Position numbers and translations under genes: made by a program. DNA of 64,000 bases from Coptis chinensis (taxonomy: Eukaryota; Streptophyta; Magnoliopsida; Ranunculales; Ranunculaceae). The notes beneath the pieces were generated by a model. That model saw only the letters and a program-made list of their open reading frames with translations. It ran no database searches and had not been told where the DNA came from. The stretch is from NCBI GenBank assembly GCA_015680905.1, contig CM027378.1, positions 88,751,501 through 88,815,500 on the forward strand. The letters are read 5' to 3'. This document shows positions 10,681 to 22,154 of this stretch, piece after piece (position 1 is the first letter of the stretch; every line of letters begins with the position of its first letter).

Positions 10681-12178
10681 TGAACGGACTCTTCTTCGAA
10701 TCCAAGATATACATCGACTAGATGTTTTGTTTGGCGTGCTCAATCTTGTTTCTATAGAGGGTACACCATTTTGGTAGCGGGCCATCTTCTATCTTATGAC
10801 CTCCAAAGTTCTTTGAAGTGTGTGGTTGCAAACGCCCCCTTAGTCCACGAAAACTCTTTTTCAGAACCGAAGTATAAATGTCTTACGCAACATGAGCAAA
10901 CGTACTTTTGGTAAATGATGGGTACCTAAAATTTCACCTCCTTCCTTCTCTTCCCTTTTTCTACTCTCTACCTCGCGAACTTCAGCTAATCATTTGGTGT
11001 AAGTCTCACTCATCCGCGAATAGGGAATGGTCGTAGTTCTTTTTGCTCGTAAACGGCGTCTTGGCGAAGGATGGGCTGGTGTATGCATTGCCAAACACCC
11101 TTCTGTCTAGGCCCTGACTTCCTATCCGATACTAGCCAGTTTAAGGTATACTTTTGTCTAACACCAGCGGCACAGGATAATCTTCGTCGCTGCGCCGTTT
11201 CTCCCACAGGTTGGGATTCGTCTTGAGAATCTGACGTTAAAAGACTCGATTCGTCTTGAGAATCTGACGTTAAAAGACTCGACTTGTCTTGAGGATCTAA
11301 CGTTAAAAGACTCACCTTGTAGATATGTTTATATTGTTGCCTTTTCCCTCTGCATTAAGTTTTGCACATGAGATTCGTGTCCAACCTCGGATGTCGCATA
11401 CTTGGAACATAAACGGGCAAAGGATTCCACCAGACCAACCCTAGAATTGGTTACTTTGAGTTCCCTTGGGGCGGTTTGAGGATAGCCGTATGTAATAAGG
11501 GCAATTTTATTAGACCGTAGCGCGCACGGTCCAGGATAATACCGTCCTACCCCTAACCCCATAATACATAAAGGTAAAGCCACAGTCTGGCTGGATTGGG
11601 TTCGCTCCAGAGCCGACATGACAGTTGTCTATGATTTAAGATGGTGACTCTCCTAGACATCCAGTGTTTTTCACATATATCTCCCTTGTATATAAATAAA
11701 ACCTTTGTTTATAAATAAAACACTCTCCTTCTTTTAAAAAAAAAAAAAAAAAAAACCTTGTGACCTTCAAGAATGACTCATACAATTGGATAGCATTTTT
11801 CGTGCCGATCGTTTGGTATCTCATTAAAATCAATTCGAGTCCAAACGAGTCGAAGTGGGTAAGCATTTAGATTTTTAGGTTTAAATCGGGCTTTAGGCTT
11901 GATTTGGACTTCGGGAAAATTTTGGCCCAACCAAAATACCGATTTCTCGGTCCATTTAAACACAAAAACCGGAAAACACGCGTCCGCAATTACACCATTC
12001 TTCTTCCTAAAAATGGATCTTGCCCCTCTCGAATTAGTCTCGCGCGACGACAACAGCCATTACTAAAAACCGGGTCTCGCAGAGACCCCACATCTCCGAC
12101 CAAGTTTTCCTTCCGTCAGAACATCCCATTTCTTTCCCTCATCAGTAATCAATAGCCATCCTCTCTCTAAGACTAGTA
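10681..12178 (+). other. Spacer between integrase and extra ORFs
   Basis: No recognisable coding sequence on the plus strand. Two minus-strand frames of about 100 codons (11010-11315 and 11329-11619) lie back to back but in different registers and show no known domain. A homopolymer A run occurs at about 11737-11756. Confidence 0.4.
11215..11313. repeat. 33-bp tandem repeat, 3 copies
   Basis: Units at 11215-11247, 11248-11280 and 11281-11313. The first two are identical and the third has a few substitutions. The unit starts GATTCGTCTTGAGAATCTGA. Confidence 0.95.
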
Positions 12179-12780
12179 ATGGCCGGAAATAGGCGGATTT
12201 GTGTTGAATTTTTTTTTGGAAATTTGTTTGAAAACGGGATGTTTGCTCCATTCTTTGATCACGAAATTCACTCTAGAGGATGGGAGAGTTTGTTATATGC
12301 CAATGGAGGGCTTTATTCCAAGGATTTGGTGATGAAATTCTACGACAATGGGAGCTTTAATGGCGACCATTTTTGGGTCACCGTCAAAGGTGTGCACCAC
12401 GAAGTCACACCTGTGTTGCTCTCCGGATCCGCGGGCATTCCTCCTCGGGTCAACCACGTCTTGACTTCGGCAGAGCAGTCCGTGTACCCACGGACTTTAC
12501 GACCTAATGCTCGACGACGCGCTAATTGAAGGAGAGTACAACATCGACGGAAATGCGCGGCGTATCGGCTTTTCGGTCGCCGGAACCGGTATTTTGTGAC
12601 TCAATGGCTGGGACTGAACGTCATTGGCACCTCGAAGCCTTCGGACATCAACAAGACCTTCCTCCACCTTCTCTGGATCCTCTAGGAGCGAAAGGGTAAC
12701 TTCTGCATCGTTACCTTTCTTTTTGATATTATCACACATGCTACTCTTAGGTCACCCCTCTTGCCGTTCTACATGCTAAC
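12179..12780 (+). pseudogene. Extra ORF A, 'putative plant transposon protein'-like domain
   Basis: The frame from 12179 to 12529 encodes 116 residues. FFGNLFENGMFAPFF, RGWESLLYANGGLYSKDLV, MKFYDNGSF and WVTVKGVHHEVTP follow the pattern of a domain often found in the 3' part of Athila/Tat elements and annotated as putative plant transposon protein. These usually carry GW.sL, FY.N and V.G motifs. The frame stops at 12527-12529 and the family's downstream part is only traceable in shifted frames. The role of this ORF family is unknown; it is sometimes compared with env-like proteins because of its position. It is one of three related copies in this element. Confidence 0.55.
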
Positions 12781-12787
12781 ATAAGTC

Positions 12788-13252
12788 ATGATTAATCTGG
12801 GTTTTCTGTCCGCCACCCCACTACTCCCTATACCACAATATGAGAATATGCTTGTCTTCAAGAAATGCATACAGGACCCTTGGGAACCCACGGCACCTAG
12901 GGCTGCCGAGCACGCTAGCGTAGGATCCTCTCACCCACCCTACTTTGATGAGACTGCCATGAGTAAGATCACCCACCCCATAGAGGCCTTACGTGCTGTG
13001 AACAGTGGTCTGAGAGACATGTACACTCGCCAGGTATCAATGAGACGTACCTTGGGCGAGTTAAGGACAGATATGACCACTCGCCACGAGTCGATGACAG
13101 ACAGGATGGGCGAATTCCAGCAGGAAATAAGAGCTTCCATGACTGCATTTCAGGACAATATGCTTACTCGCCAGAACCAGTTCCAGCGAATGTTCATGGC
13201 AAGCCAACATCAGTTTCAGGCTCAAGTGATGGATACTCTTGGTGATATCTAG
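12788..13252 (+). CDS. Extra ORF A tail, coiled-coil-like protein
   Basis: A 154-codon frame with a Gln/Met/Arg-rich C-terminal half (TRQVSMRRTLGELRTDMTTR, then MGEFQQEIRASMTAFQDNML). Hydrophobic spacing compatible with a coiled coil runs from about residue 65 to the end. It lies just after ORF A in the same orientation and probably represents the C-terminal part of that ORF, separated by decay; proteins of this kind in Athila elements commonly end in such a helical tail. No signal peptide or clear membrane segment is visible. It ends at TAG 13250-13252. Function unknown. Confidence 0.45.
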   Translation: MINLGFLSATPLLPIPQYENMLVFKKCIQDPWEPTAPRAAEHASVGSSHPPYFDETAMSKITHPIEALRAVNSGLRDMYTRQVSMRRTLGELRTDMTTRHESMTDRMGEFQQEIRASMTAFQDNMLTRQNQFQRMFMASQHQFQAQVMDTLGDI

Positions 13253-14240
13253 GAGCAGCTAGCCTCCACGGGGAGCTCGTCTTTGCCGCGACGTCAGCGG
13301 GACTCCCCGGTTCTTCTTCTGCGGCCCGGGATTCTCGCTACAACACCGAGAGGATCATCAGTAGCTAGATTTATTTTTTCTAGTCTTGTATAATATTTAT
13401 ATCAGATATTTTATTTACGTGTTTGCATTTTCCAGCTTAATAGTAGATGGTTCCTAAATATTTCTATCTTGATATATTAGCTACATCTAATATTATAGTA
13501 TATAGGTAGGAACATATATTGGTAATAATAAATTATATACATATATATAAATATATATTTTAAATGTCGCACTTAAACAACAAATTTTAACGTAAACTAA
13601 CGTTTTATAAAACGTTTAGAAACCGATAATGAAAACGCATAAAAAACGGTCAGAAAACGACAATTTTCTTTCTATAAATAAGTTCAACTCTTCCTCCATA
13701 TTCACTCATTTCATATTCTTCCCTCTACACTTCTTATTCTAAAAACCGTTTTAGATCACTCCAATCTCAAGATTCATGGATGCACTAGAAAAGTTTGAGC
13801 AGCAGCAGCAGATTAAATATGCTACTCAAGTCTTCATGCTTTCGGTTGTTTTATTATAGTCATGTTGTTAATGTGGCATATAGTTCTATCTAACATTTAG
13901 GTTTGTATTTAAGTCATCGTATCATTGTGTTGTGTTTCCATACCGTTTATGCGTTCTTACATCTTATTGTAATCGTTATATCTACATTTTCCTTGTCCTT
14001 CTACTTACGTTTTCAAAAAAAAAAAAAAAAAAAAAGGGGCACTCCTTGTCACATGCCCCATTCTTCTCATCCACACTACACCCACTTTTGCATATCTTAG
14101 AAGATACACGTGGTCTAACTACCACTGACACCTCGAAGCGTATCTTTTACATTTTCGGATGGGTGCCTATTTATAACAAGGATAAACACCTCAAAAATTT
14201 AACTTCCCTTTTTCAAAAATAATTTTTCACCACTCCATCT
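13253..14240 (+). other. Non-coding spacer with AT-rich and poly(A) stretches
   Basis: AT-rich around 13370-13570. A short frame at about 13776 contains a CAG run (EKFEQQQQ). A homopolymer A run of about 20 bases lies at about 14015-14035, similar to the run at about 11737. No domain recognised. Confidence 0.4.
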
Positions 14241-14267
14241 TTAATGGCCCTCACTTTCGAAGTTTAG

Positions 14268-14700
14268 TTGCCGAGCAAAATTTTTATGGAAAATTTCCAA
14301 AATGGTCTTTTTCATCCTTTTTTACACCTGAAATATTACGTCGAGGATGGTACCCTCTTTTACACCATAAGCAAGCATTTTATTCTAGAGAATTGGTATT
14401 GTTATTTTATAAAAGCGGTTATTTCCAAAACGGACAATTCTTTGTCCGTACTAACGGATCTTAACATGAATTGACTATGGAAATCATCTCTGAGGTACTT
14501 CAAATTCCTATTACAAACCAAGGAGTACACCTTCCGGGATTCACCTTTTCGATAATATCCGGCATCGATGTTTGCAACTATCCTTCACGGGCGAATACAA
14601 CCGGAAAAACTGTATTGTTTATCGCCGATCTTTACAAAAGAACCAATTATCTGTGATCCAATGGGTAGCTCATAATGTCCTAGGCACGTCTAAGACTTCG
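14268..14700 (+). pseudogene. Extra ORF B, second diverged copy of the ORF A family
   Basis: FMENFQNGLFHPFLHLKYYV and EDGTLFYTISKHFILENWYC correspond position by position to FFGNLFENGMFAPFF and the RGWESL...LVMKFY stretch of ORF A, though with low identity. A further frame from 14471 (EIISEVLQIPITNQGVHLPG) continues the domain into the region where ORF A has lost it. The two parts are in adjacent frames separated by a stop at 14472-14474. I infer a decayed paralogue rather than a recent duplication, because identity is low and surrounding sequence does not match. Function unknown. Confidence 0.45.
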
Positions 14701-15494
14701 AAATAACCAAACCCTCCTCCATTTACTCACGGGTCTTGCGAGTAACTGCAATGATTTTGCATTATTAAATTTCTCTAGAATCGCGATCGCGACGTGCGGA
14801 AAAAGGCAGCTCCTTTACCAACCATTGTGACACTTATCATGATACATTAGGGTTTTTCTAGTACTTCTCCTCATACACCTCTTCGAACAGCTAACATTCT
14901 TACCATTCACTCAGTATGTAGGAACGGATTCTAGAACCCCGACGTTGAAAAGAACCATGTCGGTCGCGGGGAACAAACGAAGATTGTTCCACCGACAACA
15001 TCTTTACTGAAAATGCATTATGCAACGTATTTAATCCCATGGAAGGGCTTCGGCTTAATTCAACAAGGACTGATGACATTATTCAAACGTCGAACATTAT
15101 TATCACCGGCCTTCTTGAATTTGGGGACTGCGGACAATAAGCGAAGAGGAACAAGCACAATTCTTGCCGCCACAACCAATTCTTGGCAAATCACACTCTC
15201 ATAATGGAGAACCACGAGATTTACGGGCAGAAAACAAAATGTTACCTTGCAGTATTTACCGCGGATTAACGGCATAGAAAATCTTATAAACGGATCCCTC
15301 CCACAAAAGGATCCTCGCCGTTACTTGGGCCAATGAAACCATTTAAATTTTGCAATTTTATATTATTTATAATTTTCTTTTTAGTTTTTAATTTTAGGTA
15401 TGGTAATTTGTTTTTTACTTAATTATTCTCATCATACTCTAATATTTGTTTATCCTTGTCTAAAACAGTCACATTTTTTTCACACATCTTCTAC
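14701..15494 (+). other. Spacer between ORF B and ORF C
   Basis: Only short open frames are present and no domain is recognised. The stretch 15340-15420 is AT-rich. Confidence 0.4.
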
Positions 15495-16413
15495 AATGGA
15501 AGCTCCAAAGATGATTCGAACAATCTTTCCACTTTCGTTCTTTGAATTCTCCGGCATATGGACATCTTTTCAGAGACTACATCACTCGAGTTGGTTGGAA
15601 CTCTCTTATTCTACACCCGGAGCAGACGTACTCCCCAGGTTTGGCAACTTATTTTTATGATCACATGGAAGATCTACCAAGTGTCCAGGGTTTCCCTTTG
15701 AATGGTTTTACATTACGTATTGGTAACACCCAACACGCTTTTTATGAGCCAACAGTGGCTATGGCTCTAGACCTTCCTCCTCTTCAGCCAGATCTCCCCA
15801 TTCAATACATAATAGAGAATGACCTTAATGACTATTCTAGGGAAGATTTTGCTGCCCGATATGGCGATGGCCTTGCCCACGTCAAAGAACGTGCCGAAGC
15901 TGGCCGATGGCCGGACTTCACTATTCCACTAGCCAGTATGACCATGAATGTTGAAACTGCCATGTTATTTATTCTTCTGAACATCATGGGGGATTGGCAT
16001 TTTTCCACTGCATCAAAGTCAGCGTGTAAGACATTCCATGCATTGGCCCGAAGAACATACCACCTTCGACATTCTGAGAACTAGTAATTGAGAATCTTAA
16101 GAAGGCTCGATCTTTTTCGGCAACACTATATCACCCCGCCGATTCGGACATGCGGGATAGTGCGAACGATACTTCCCTCGGTTCGCGGCCACCTTTCGGC
16201 TAGGACCGGGTAAAGGTCGACTCTATGTGTCCAACAAACAAGATAATTCGTTCTTTGCGATTTCGGACATGGCGACGCCCTGCAAGGTATCTTAAGAAAG
16301 TTTGTTCTTTCCCTGATGATGATAAAATGATAGCTCATCTAGACAATGCAAAGAAGAGGAAGTGGAGTGAAGTCTGGAAATCTATGATAGATTGGCGGGA
16401 TGCAAAGGAATGA
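15495..16413 (+). pseudogene. Extra ORF C, third diverged copy of the ORF A family
   Basis: A frame from ATG 15495 (MEAPKMIRTIFPLSFFEF) shifts at about 15550 into a 180-codon frame (15542-16084). This contains FRDYITRVGWNSLILHP, GLATYFYDHM, LNGFTLRIGN and PTVAMALDLPPLQPDLP, the GW.sL, FY, V/L.G and LGLPP-like landmarks of the same putative plant transposon domain as ORFs A and B. It is the best preserved of the three. A further frame (16225-16413), ending KRKWSEVWKSMIDWRDAKE, probably belongs to its C-terminus after another frameshift. Its place shortly before the 3' end is where envelope-like or other extra ORFs lie in Athila elements. Function unknown. Confidence 0.55.
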
Positions 16414-18200
16414 CATTTCATTTCTCTGGGGACGAGGCAAGGAGGGACTATCCCCGCCTCAAGGTTGGGGCAATGTGAGTTGATGCATGTACATATTTGT
16501 TTTACGTTTTGATGTGAAATAAATAAATAACCTAACAGTGTGCTACTCTAACAGTGTGCTTCTACTTTTATGATGTATAATATATAGTGTGTTACAATAA
16601 ATTTACGTGGAAGATGTCGACTTTATTTTTTTGCTCAAAGCCTCTCGGGTATACTCTTTCTTCCTCTTAACACTTTGAGGACCACGATGTCCGACTTGTT
16701 TAGGGTGGTGAGAACCTTTTGCAAAAATTAGGCATGCATAGTTGTATATAGTTACTTAATGTCTAAATAAACGTATTTAGTGACAAATTCTCGTTTCTCT
16801 TTCTATGATGAAAAATATTTAGAAATCTCACCCTAGCATCAAAATTAGGACTTGTTCTTAGAAAATTAATTTAATACGTATGCAATAGTTTTTACATCTT
16901 TTCATGAGCATTCATGCACTGACTATCATTAAATGTACACAGCAGTAAGTTTCTAAGACCCACGGTTAGACAACTTAGTTTCCATATCCTGTAATAATCT
17001 AACCAAAAGCCTCAAAATGTATGATATATGAGTAATGACACAGAGGAGTAGTTCTTCCAAATAGAGAAGCTCACACGTCTACTTACTTGATCACTACCCA
17101 AATCCTAGGCGAGAATTTAGGCCTTTTTTGGATCGATATAGCTAAAAATTCACACCTGTAAAAAAAAATTTACCGCTAGTCGCCCCACTGAACCTTTCAT
17201 TAATCCTTTCTACTTCACCAAAAAAAAAAAAAAAAAATCATTACCCATCTAGTACCCACAAATAAATAAGCCTACCTAGATGATGAGTATGAGAAATAGG
17301 ATGAAGTGCAGAAAAATGAAGAGAAAAACCTTGTCACAAATCAAAATCGGGTTACTTGTTTTAAAAAAGAAAAGAAAAAAAAAAATAGAAATATGTTTCC
17401 AAAAATCAAAAGAAATGTCAAAGTTAGAATTCCCCCCAAAAAAAAAATCAAATCAAAAGGGAATACAAAAGCTTGAAAAATCCAAGTATGGAAACCCATG
17501 TTAGAAGCAGGAAAGAAAATAAGGATCCTCTAGTATAAATATCTCGAAGACCTTATTCTCTCATACTTATCATTTTTGAATTTTCTATTCCATTTTCTTC
17601 TACACTACCACCTAAGCTCCATAACACCTAATAAAGACCTCTAGCTCAATTAGGAATAGGATAGTGTGATAATAAGTAGTAGTTGTGACTTCTCGACCTC
17701 GGCTCCTCTAACTGTCATTGAGTATGTGAGGAAACGTATGCCCATTGCACACTGGAGATAGCAAAGCTTGAGTGGAAAAATAAGAGAGAAATTGTGTTTC
17801 GACACATACCTGTGAGAACCTACTTAAGGACGCTATCCAAAAATCCAGGAACGCCCCTGCCGTTACATTTCATTATTAGATCACTTGCATGCATGCTCAT
17901 ACGTAGATGTTTCGATTATTGTATGTATCTTAACTTGAATTTGAAAGAATAAAATCCTTGTTTCCCACTGCTGGTGAGATGTCTAGATACACGAGATTAA
18001 TTAAGGAAACAAGCCTTTGTTACTAAGTCGTTTTAGTATAAATGAAGTTTGTGAGTATCTTCTCTGCGGAAAACTCTCCGCGAGGCTATAACTTCGTCCA
18101 CTAGGGAATTCCTAGTGGTTCAAGGCCTTGTTGCATCACGGTCAATGCAACCGCACTCTGCTGAAATGAGATTTAGCTTAGGACAACACATTTTTACCAC
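16414..18200 (+). other. 3' untranslated region of the Athila-like element
   Basis: No domain recognised. Purine-rich Lys-coding low-complexity frames occur at 17280-17504. Homopolymer A runs occur near 17160 and 17220. The last part (18115-18200) leads into the polypurine region. Confidence 0.45.
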
Positions 18201-18215
18201 TTATCGTTTTAATGT

Positions 18216-18263
18216 CTCTTCTTTGCTTGAGGACAAGCAAAGTCTTTGTTTAAGGGGGTGGTG
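18216..18263 (+). promoter_or_regulatory. Palindrome and polypurine tract before the 3' LTR
   Basis: TTTGCTTGAGGACAAGCAAA at about 18221-18240 forms a near-perfect hairpin (TTTGCTTG/CAAGCAAA). It is followed by TTTAAGGGGGTGGTG, the polypurine tract that ends exactly where the 3' LTR starts. The tract primes plus-strand DNA synthesis. The hairpin upstream is, to my knowledge, a recurring feature of Athila/Tat elements; its role is not established. Confidence 0.8.
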
Positions 18264-20171
18264 TGATAAGCACCCAAAACTAATATTAAAACCCCGAGAC
18301 ATAGCATTTTGGTCGATTATGTGTTTTAATAATCATGTAATAATTATATTTTCATTACTTTTGCAGGTTTCCATGATTAAAATGAATATAATGATAAAAC
18401 ATGCATCGGCAATGCGGAATACTGAATATTTGAAGTTTCCCACTCAACCCCGCGAAGCCCAACAAAGCCCCGACTAAAGCCGAAGTTTCCAAAAGAACAA
18501 AACCGGTCGCGAACGGGTCCACATATAAAGAAGCGACAAACTTCCGGCTCAAATCGGATAAATCTAGATGTCGGCGTTGGCTAGTGAAGCCGCCAAGTAC
18601 GAATCTGAATATTTTGAAGTTTCCCACTCAACCCCGTGAAGCCAACAGAGCGACTAGAGCCGAAGTTTCCAAAAGAACAAAACCGGTCGCGAGCGAGTCC
18701 ACATATAAAGAAGCAAAGAAACTTCCGAAGCTCAAATCGGATAAATCTAGATGCCGGCGTTGGCTAGTGAAACTGCCATAGCGACGAGGCGGCGAATTTA
18801 ACTCTGCTGCAAGGACAAAAAGTCGTAAAAACGCCAAAATCGGCGCAGCCACTGGACACACTAAGTGGATCCACTCTGCGGGCCCAGAAGGCATGACGAG
18901 TCAGCATAGGCAGGTGGCAAAGGATGGTTTCAATTTGGTACCACCTGGCAAGAGAGAAGACACGTACCAATTCAAACCAGGTGGTTTGAATTGAAATGAG
19001 CTACAAAACAAAAACTTAAAAAGCAAAAAGACAAAAAATTAAAACAAATCAAAACAAAACTTTGATTCTCAAAGTTTTGAAGAAATCAATTAGCTACTGA
19101 ACAAAACTCAATTAAATGGTTCACAAGCCATCCAACCTATATATATGAGGGGGTCGCCTTCATTATTTCTCCTTCAGCATATTAATGCTTTAGCTTCCGC
19201 CTAGTTAGTTTATTTCTTCAGTACTTACATTCTGTCATTTCCATTCCAGCAGCTTAAATACTGTAAGTTATTTTACCCTTAATAACAGTCATTTCTCTTC
19301 TAGTTTAATTCTTGTCCTGCATTTATTTACTTAATGTATACAACAAGTTTTATTATTCCTTCTATGACCATAAGCTAATCCCCCCCCCCTCAGGGGGAGG
19401 GTTATGCTGCTCGTGTAAAAATCCGGATTGACTCTTTAATATTCTAGAGTCACTACTTAGGAATTAGGCTTAGATTTGATATCCAATCCCAAAATGACTG
19501 AGACTGTACAAAGTTGGACTGCTGATGCTCCAGGACAGTCTCACGCGCAACCCAAAATGTCTCGCGACAAAATGTCGGTGTCAAACGACTCTCCAATTAA
19601 AATCCAAATGATGTGAAATCGAGCGAGGAGCTGAAATAATATACCAGAGATGAGATATTATTGAAACTCCTTATGCTAGTGAAATGCGACCTAGAGATGT
19701 GGGCATGCACTAGGGATCAATACTCGACGTCGTCTCCGAAAACGAGACGAATTAGAGATGTAGTGATGTGGTAATATAAACTGTTGAAAAATGATTCTCG
19801 CATGAGTATGACTAACTCTCTCCCTGTTTCTCTATTTTTGTTTACCTACATATAATCGCCGTAGTAATTTACATTATTTGCATTACCGTTAATTTAATTA
19901 AAACCAACTAAAAAGAAACCTAAAAATCCTACTCACCAAAAGTTGTAATTCCAGTTGTGAACCTATCCGAGCCCTAAGGTTTGGACGATCCCTTACTCGA
20001 CCTATCCTACCAAACCCACGTGAGTAAGGTAACTTGACTAAACGCGTCGACCTATCACGGACGTTGGACTTTGGACTTAGGTCTTTGGACTTCGGACTTT
20101 GGACTGTGGACCTCGGACTTAAGAAAATAAGTAACTGAAAACCAAAACGTGTATAAATGCGTGATTTATCA
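18264..20171 (+). repeat. 3' LTR of the Athila-like element
   Basis: 1908 bases beginning TGATAAGCACCC and ending GTGATTTATCA. It matches the 5' LTR along its full length, including the internal tandem duplication (copies starting near 18424 and 18605), the TATA-like motif and the GGACTTT run. It differs by scattered substitutions and indels, for example around 19380-19400 and 19500-19600. The CAGCC target duplication follows at 20172-20176. Confidence 0.93.
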
Positions 20172-20282
20172 CAGCCCCAATTGGGTTCAGCTGAGAGGTT
20201 CAAGAGGGGGAGAGTCTGACCTTAGTGAAGAGAAGGAGGAGAGAGGGGATGTGAGGTTGAAGGGTAACAATTGGGTTAACAC
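20172..20282 (+). mobile_element. Right part of the older LTR split by the Athila element
   Basis: Starts with the duplicated CAGCC and continues CCAATTGGGTTCAGC to GGGTTAACA at about 20281. It is immediately followed by Helitron coding sequence on the other strand. Together with 2950-3251 it would form an LTR of about 407 bases inserted in, or joined to, the Helitron. Confidence 0.5.
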
Positions 20283-22118
20283 AATTGTCATACAATAACA
20301 AAGCTTTATTGGATACTGCGTTCGGCGTAAGACAAAAGGCCAATTTTTATTTTCTGACTTCATCACAATCCGAGGAATGGTGTGTTCATCTCCACTTCGT
20401 ACTCCAGTAATGATTTCTGCTTATGGGACATAATCTGTTATTTTTGTCACTTTCATTCGAGTACCATTGCAAAGTCCCTTACTCTGGTTTATGTTTCTAA
20501 TAAGCATGATAGGAGCTCCCTCTTTTAGTTGAATTTGATGATTTGCAATCCCTGATATTTGAAGAGTGTTAAGGAACTCTGTAGGATACAAAATGTCTTG
20601 ATCTGCGATTTTATCAGATGCCGCACTTAATGTGTCTGCACTCAAGTATTCATGTATTTCACCTGGAATTAATGAGAGAACGTATTTGTTTAACTCATCT
20701 GCAGAAGCATTTGTAGGTGTCAGAATGCATCGACTTCTCAAGTATTCTACATCTTTGTAGTTCCTTGAAAGTTCAGTATAAATAGTATTTACAATCTCTT
20801 CTATCCTATCTCCTTCAGAACTAATAATTAGATCTTCAGGTATTCTAATCCATGACGGTTCTTCCCCTTCGCATAATGATTGACTGGGCAGTTTTCCTTC
20901 ACCAATAGCTAATGTCCAATTGTTAAATTCTACATCAGATTGGGTACTTGGTGATGTAGAATCTATTCTACTCAAATGCATATTTATGGAAAGACGAAAA
21001 ACCTTGAAGTGATGCCATAAGTAGGATCTGTTTATCGAAGCTGACACAATAGCTTCTCTTGAGCCTTTTTCTATAAATGGAAGCGTCTGCCTGAAGTCAC
21101 CTCCCAAAACAACTGTTTTCCCGCCAAATGGTTTATCTTTCAAGCTTTTATCAATCACAGACATTATGTCTCTAAATGTCCTGTCAACAGACTCAAAGTC
21201 ATTTTTCTTACTCATTGGTGCTTCATCCCATATGACCAAATCTGTTTTCTGAATGAGTTTTTCCAAGTGCATCTTTATTGTGACATTGCAAGTTGTAGAT
21301 TCATCTGATCGAATGGGAATTTTGAACCTCGAGTGGGCAGTTCGACCACCTGGTGATAAAAGAGATGCTACGCCTGATGATGCTACAGGTAGAACTATTT
21401 TTCTTTTAGAGCGCAACTTTGCAATTATTGTATTCCATAGATAAGTTTTTCCTGTTCCTCCACTTCCATATACAAAGAAGAGACTTCTAGCATTACTTTC
21501 AATAGCGCTAATGACAGCATCAAAAACATCTTTTTGTTCGACATTCAATCCACCATGAAGATGTAAGTAATGTGAGGAAAGTAAATTGCAATTATAATTT
21601 AGTTCCTCTTGTATCATTCTGTTCTCAGCTTCAACTGCTTCTGGGATATCAAACTTATAATCTTTTAGACTCCACCCATTCTCGTTCATTAGAATTTCAA
21701 CTTCAAGAAGTGTTTTCCTTTCCAGTTCCGATTCAGATAAATTTGGATTAGCCCTTAAGATATCATCAGATAGTAACTCCCAATGGCAGTCCCACATATC
21801 AATAGCATTGGATAACTCACAAGACACTAAAAGTGTTACAAATAACTGGCATAATGACGGACTGGAAGACCATTCAGCTGCTTCTTTCCATTCATTGTCA
21901 TCTTGTAAAAGACCAAGCGCACGGCAAGCTGACTTGTAATCATCATAGAGAGTACCATTAACAGTTCTGATTTCTTCAAAAAAATTAGCTCCCTTTACAA
22001 TGTTTAGAAGCATACGCATATGGTATCTTTCGCCTTGTGTTGGCTGAGCATATAATATTCTTCCAATCTTCAATCCTTGGTTTCTTCTTTTCCATTCCCT
22101 GAAAAAATTAACAAACAT
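20283..22118 (-). pseudogene. Helitron PIF1-like helicase domain, truncated
   Basis: The main frame (22118 to 20421) encodes 565 residues. Walker A GSGGTGKT lies at residues 218-225 and Walker B LVIWDEAP at about 294-301. GGDFRQTLPF, RCILTPTNASADELN and KEGAPIMLIRNINQSKGLCNGTR are further SF1 helicase motifs. The frame stops at TAA 20421-20423, but similarity continues behind it in a shifted frame (EIITGVRSGDEHTIPRI, then RTQYPIKLCYCMTI) up to 20283, where it breaks off before the last helicase motifs. The protein would unwind DNA during rolling-circle transposition. It lacks its C-terminus, so it is not functional. Confidence 0.9.
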
Positions 22119-22154
22119 GTATGTTATGAATAAATAAAAAATTTATATGTAATT

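Larger units (their letters stand above)
3252..20171 (+). mobile_element. Athila-like Ty3/gypsy LTR retrotransposon, complete borders, decayed coding regions
   Basis: The 16,920-base element is bounded by two related LTRs (3252-5116 and 18264-20171) that begin TGATAAGCACCC and end TTTATCA. A primer-binding site follows the 5' LTR and a polypurine tract precedes the 3' LTR. Coding order is gag, reverse transcriptase, RNase H, integrase, then about 7.5 kb holding extra ORFs. The RT and RNase H motifs, the primer-site type and the extra 3' ORFs fit the Athila lineage. All coding regions carry stops or frameshifts and no protease is recognisable, so it should be non-autonomous. Both LTRs and the target duplication survive, so it has not recombined to a solo LTR. 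Confidence 0.93.

Noticed and set aside
11215-11313. CRISPR-like regular repeat
   Set aside because: The 33-bp units are contiguous with no spacers, and the genome is a plant's; this is a simple tandem repeat.
3252-20171. Dating the Athila insertion from LTR divergence
   Set aside because: The LTRs differ by visible substitutions and indels, but a reliable count needs an alignment I could not run, so no age is given.
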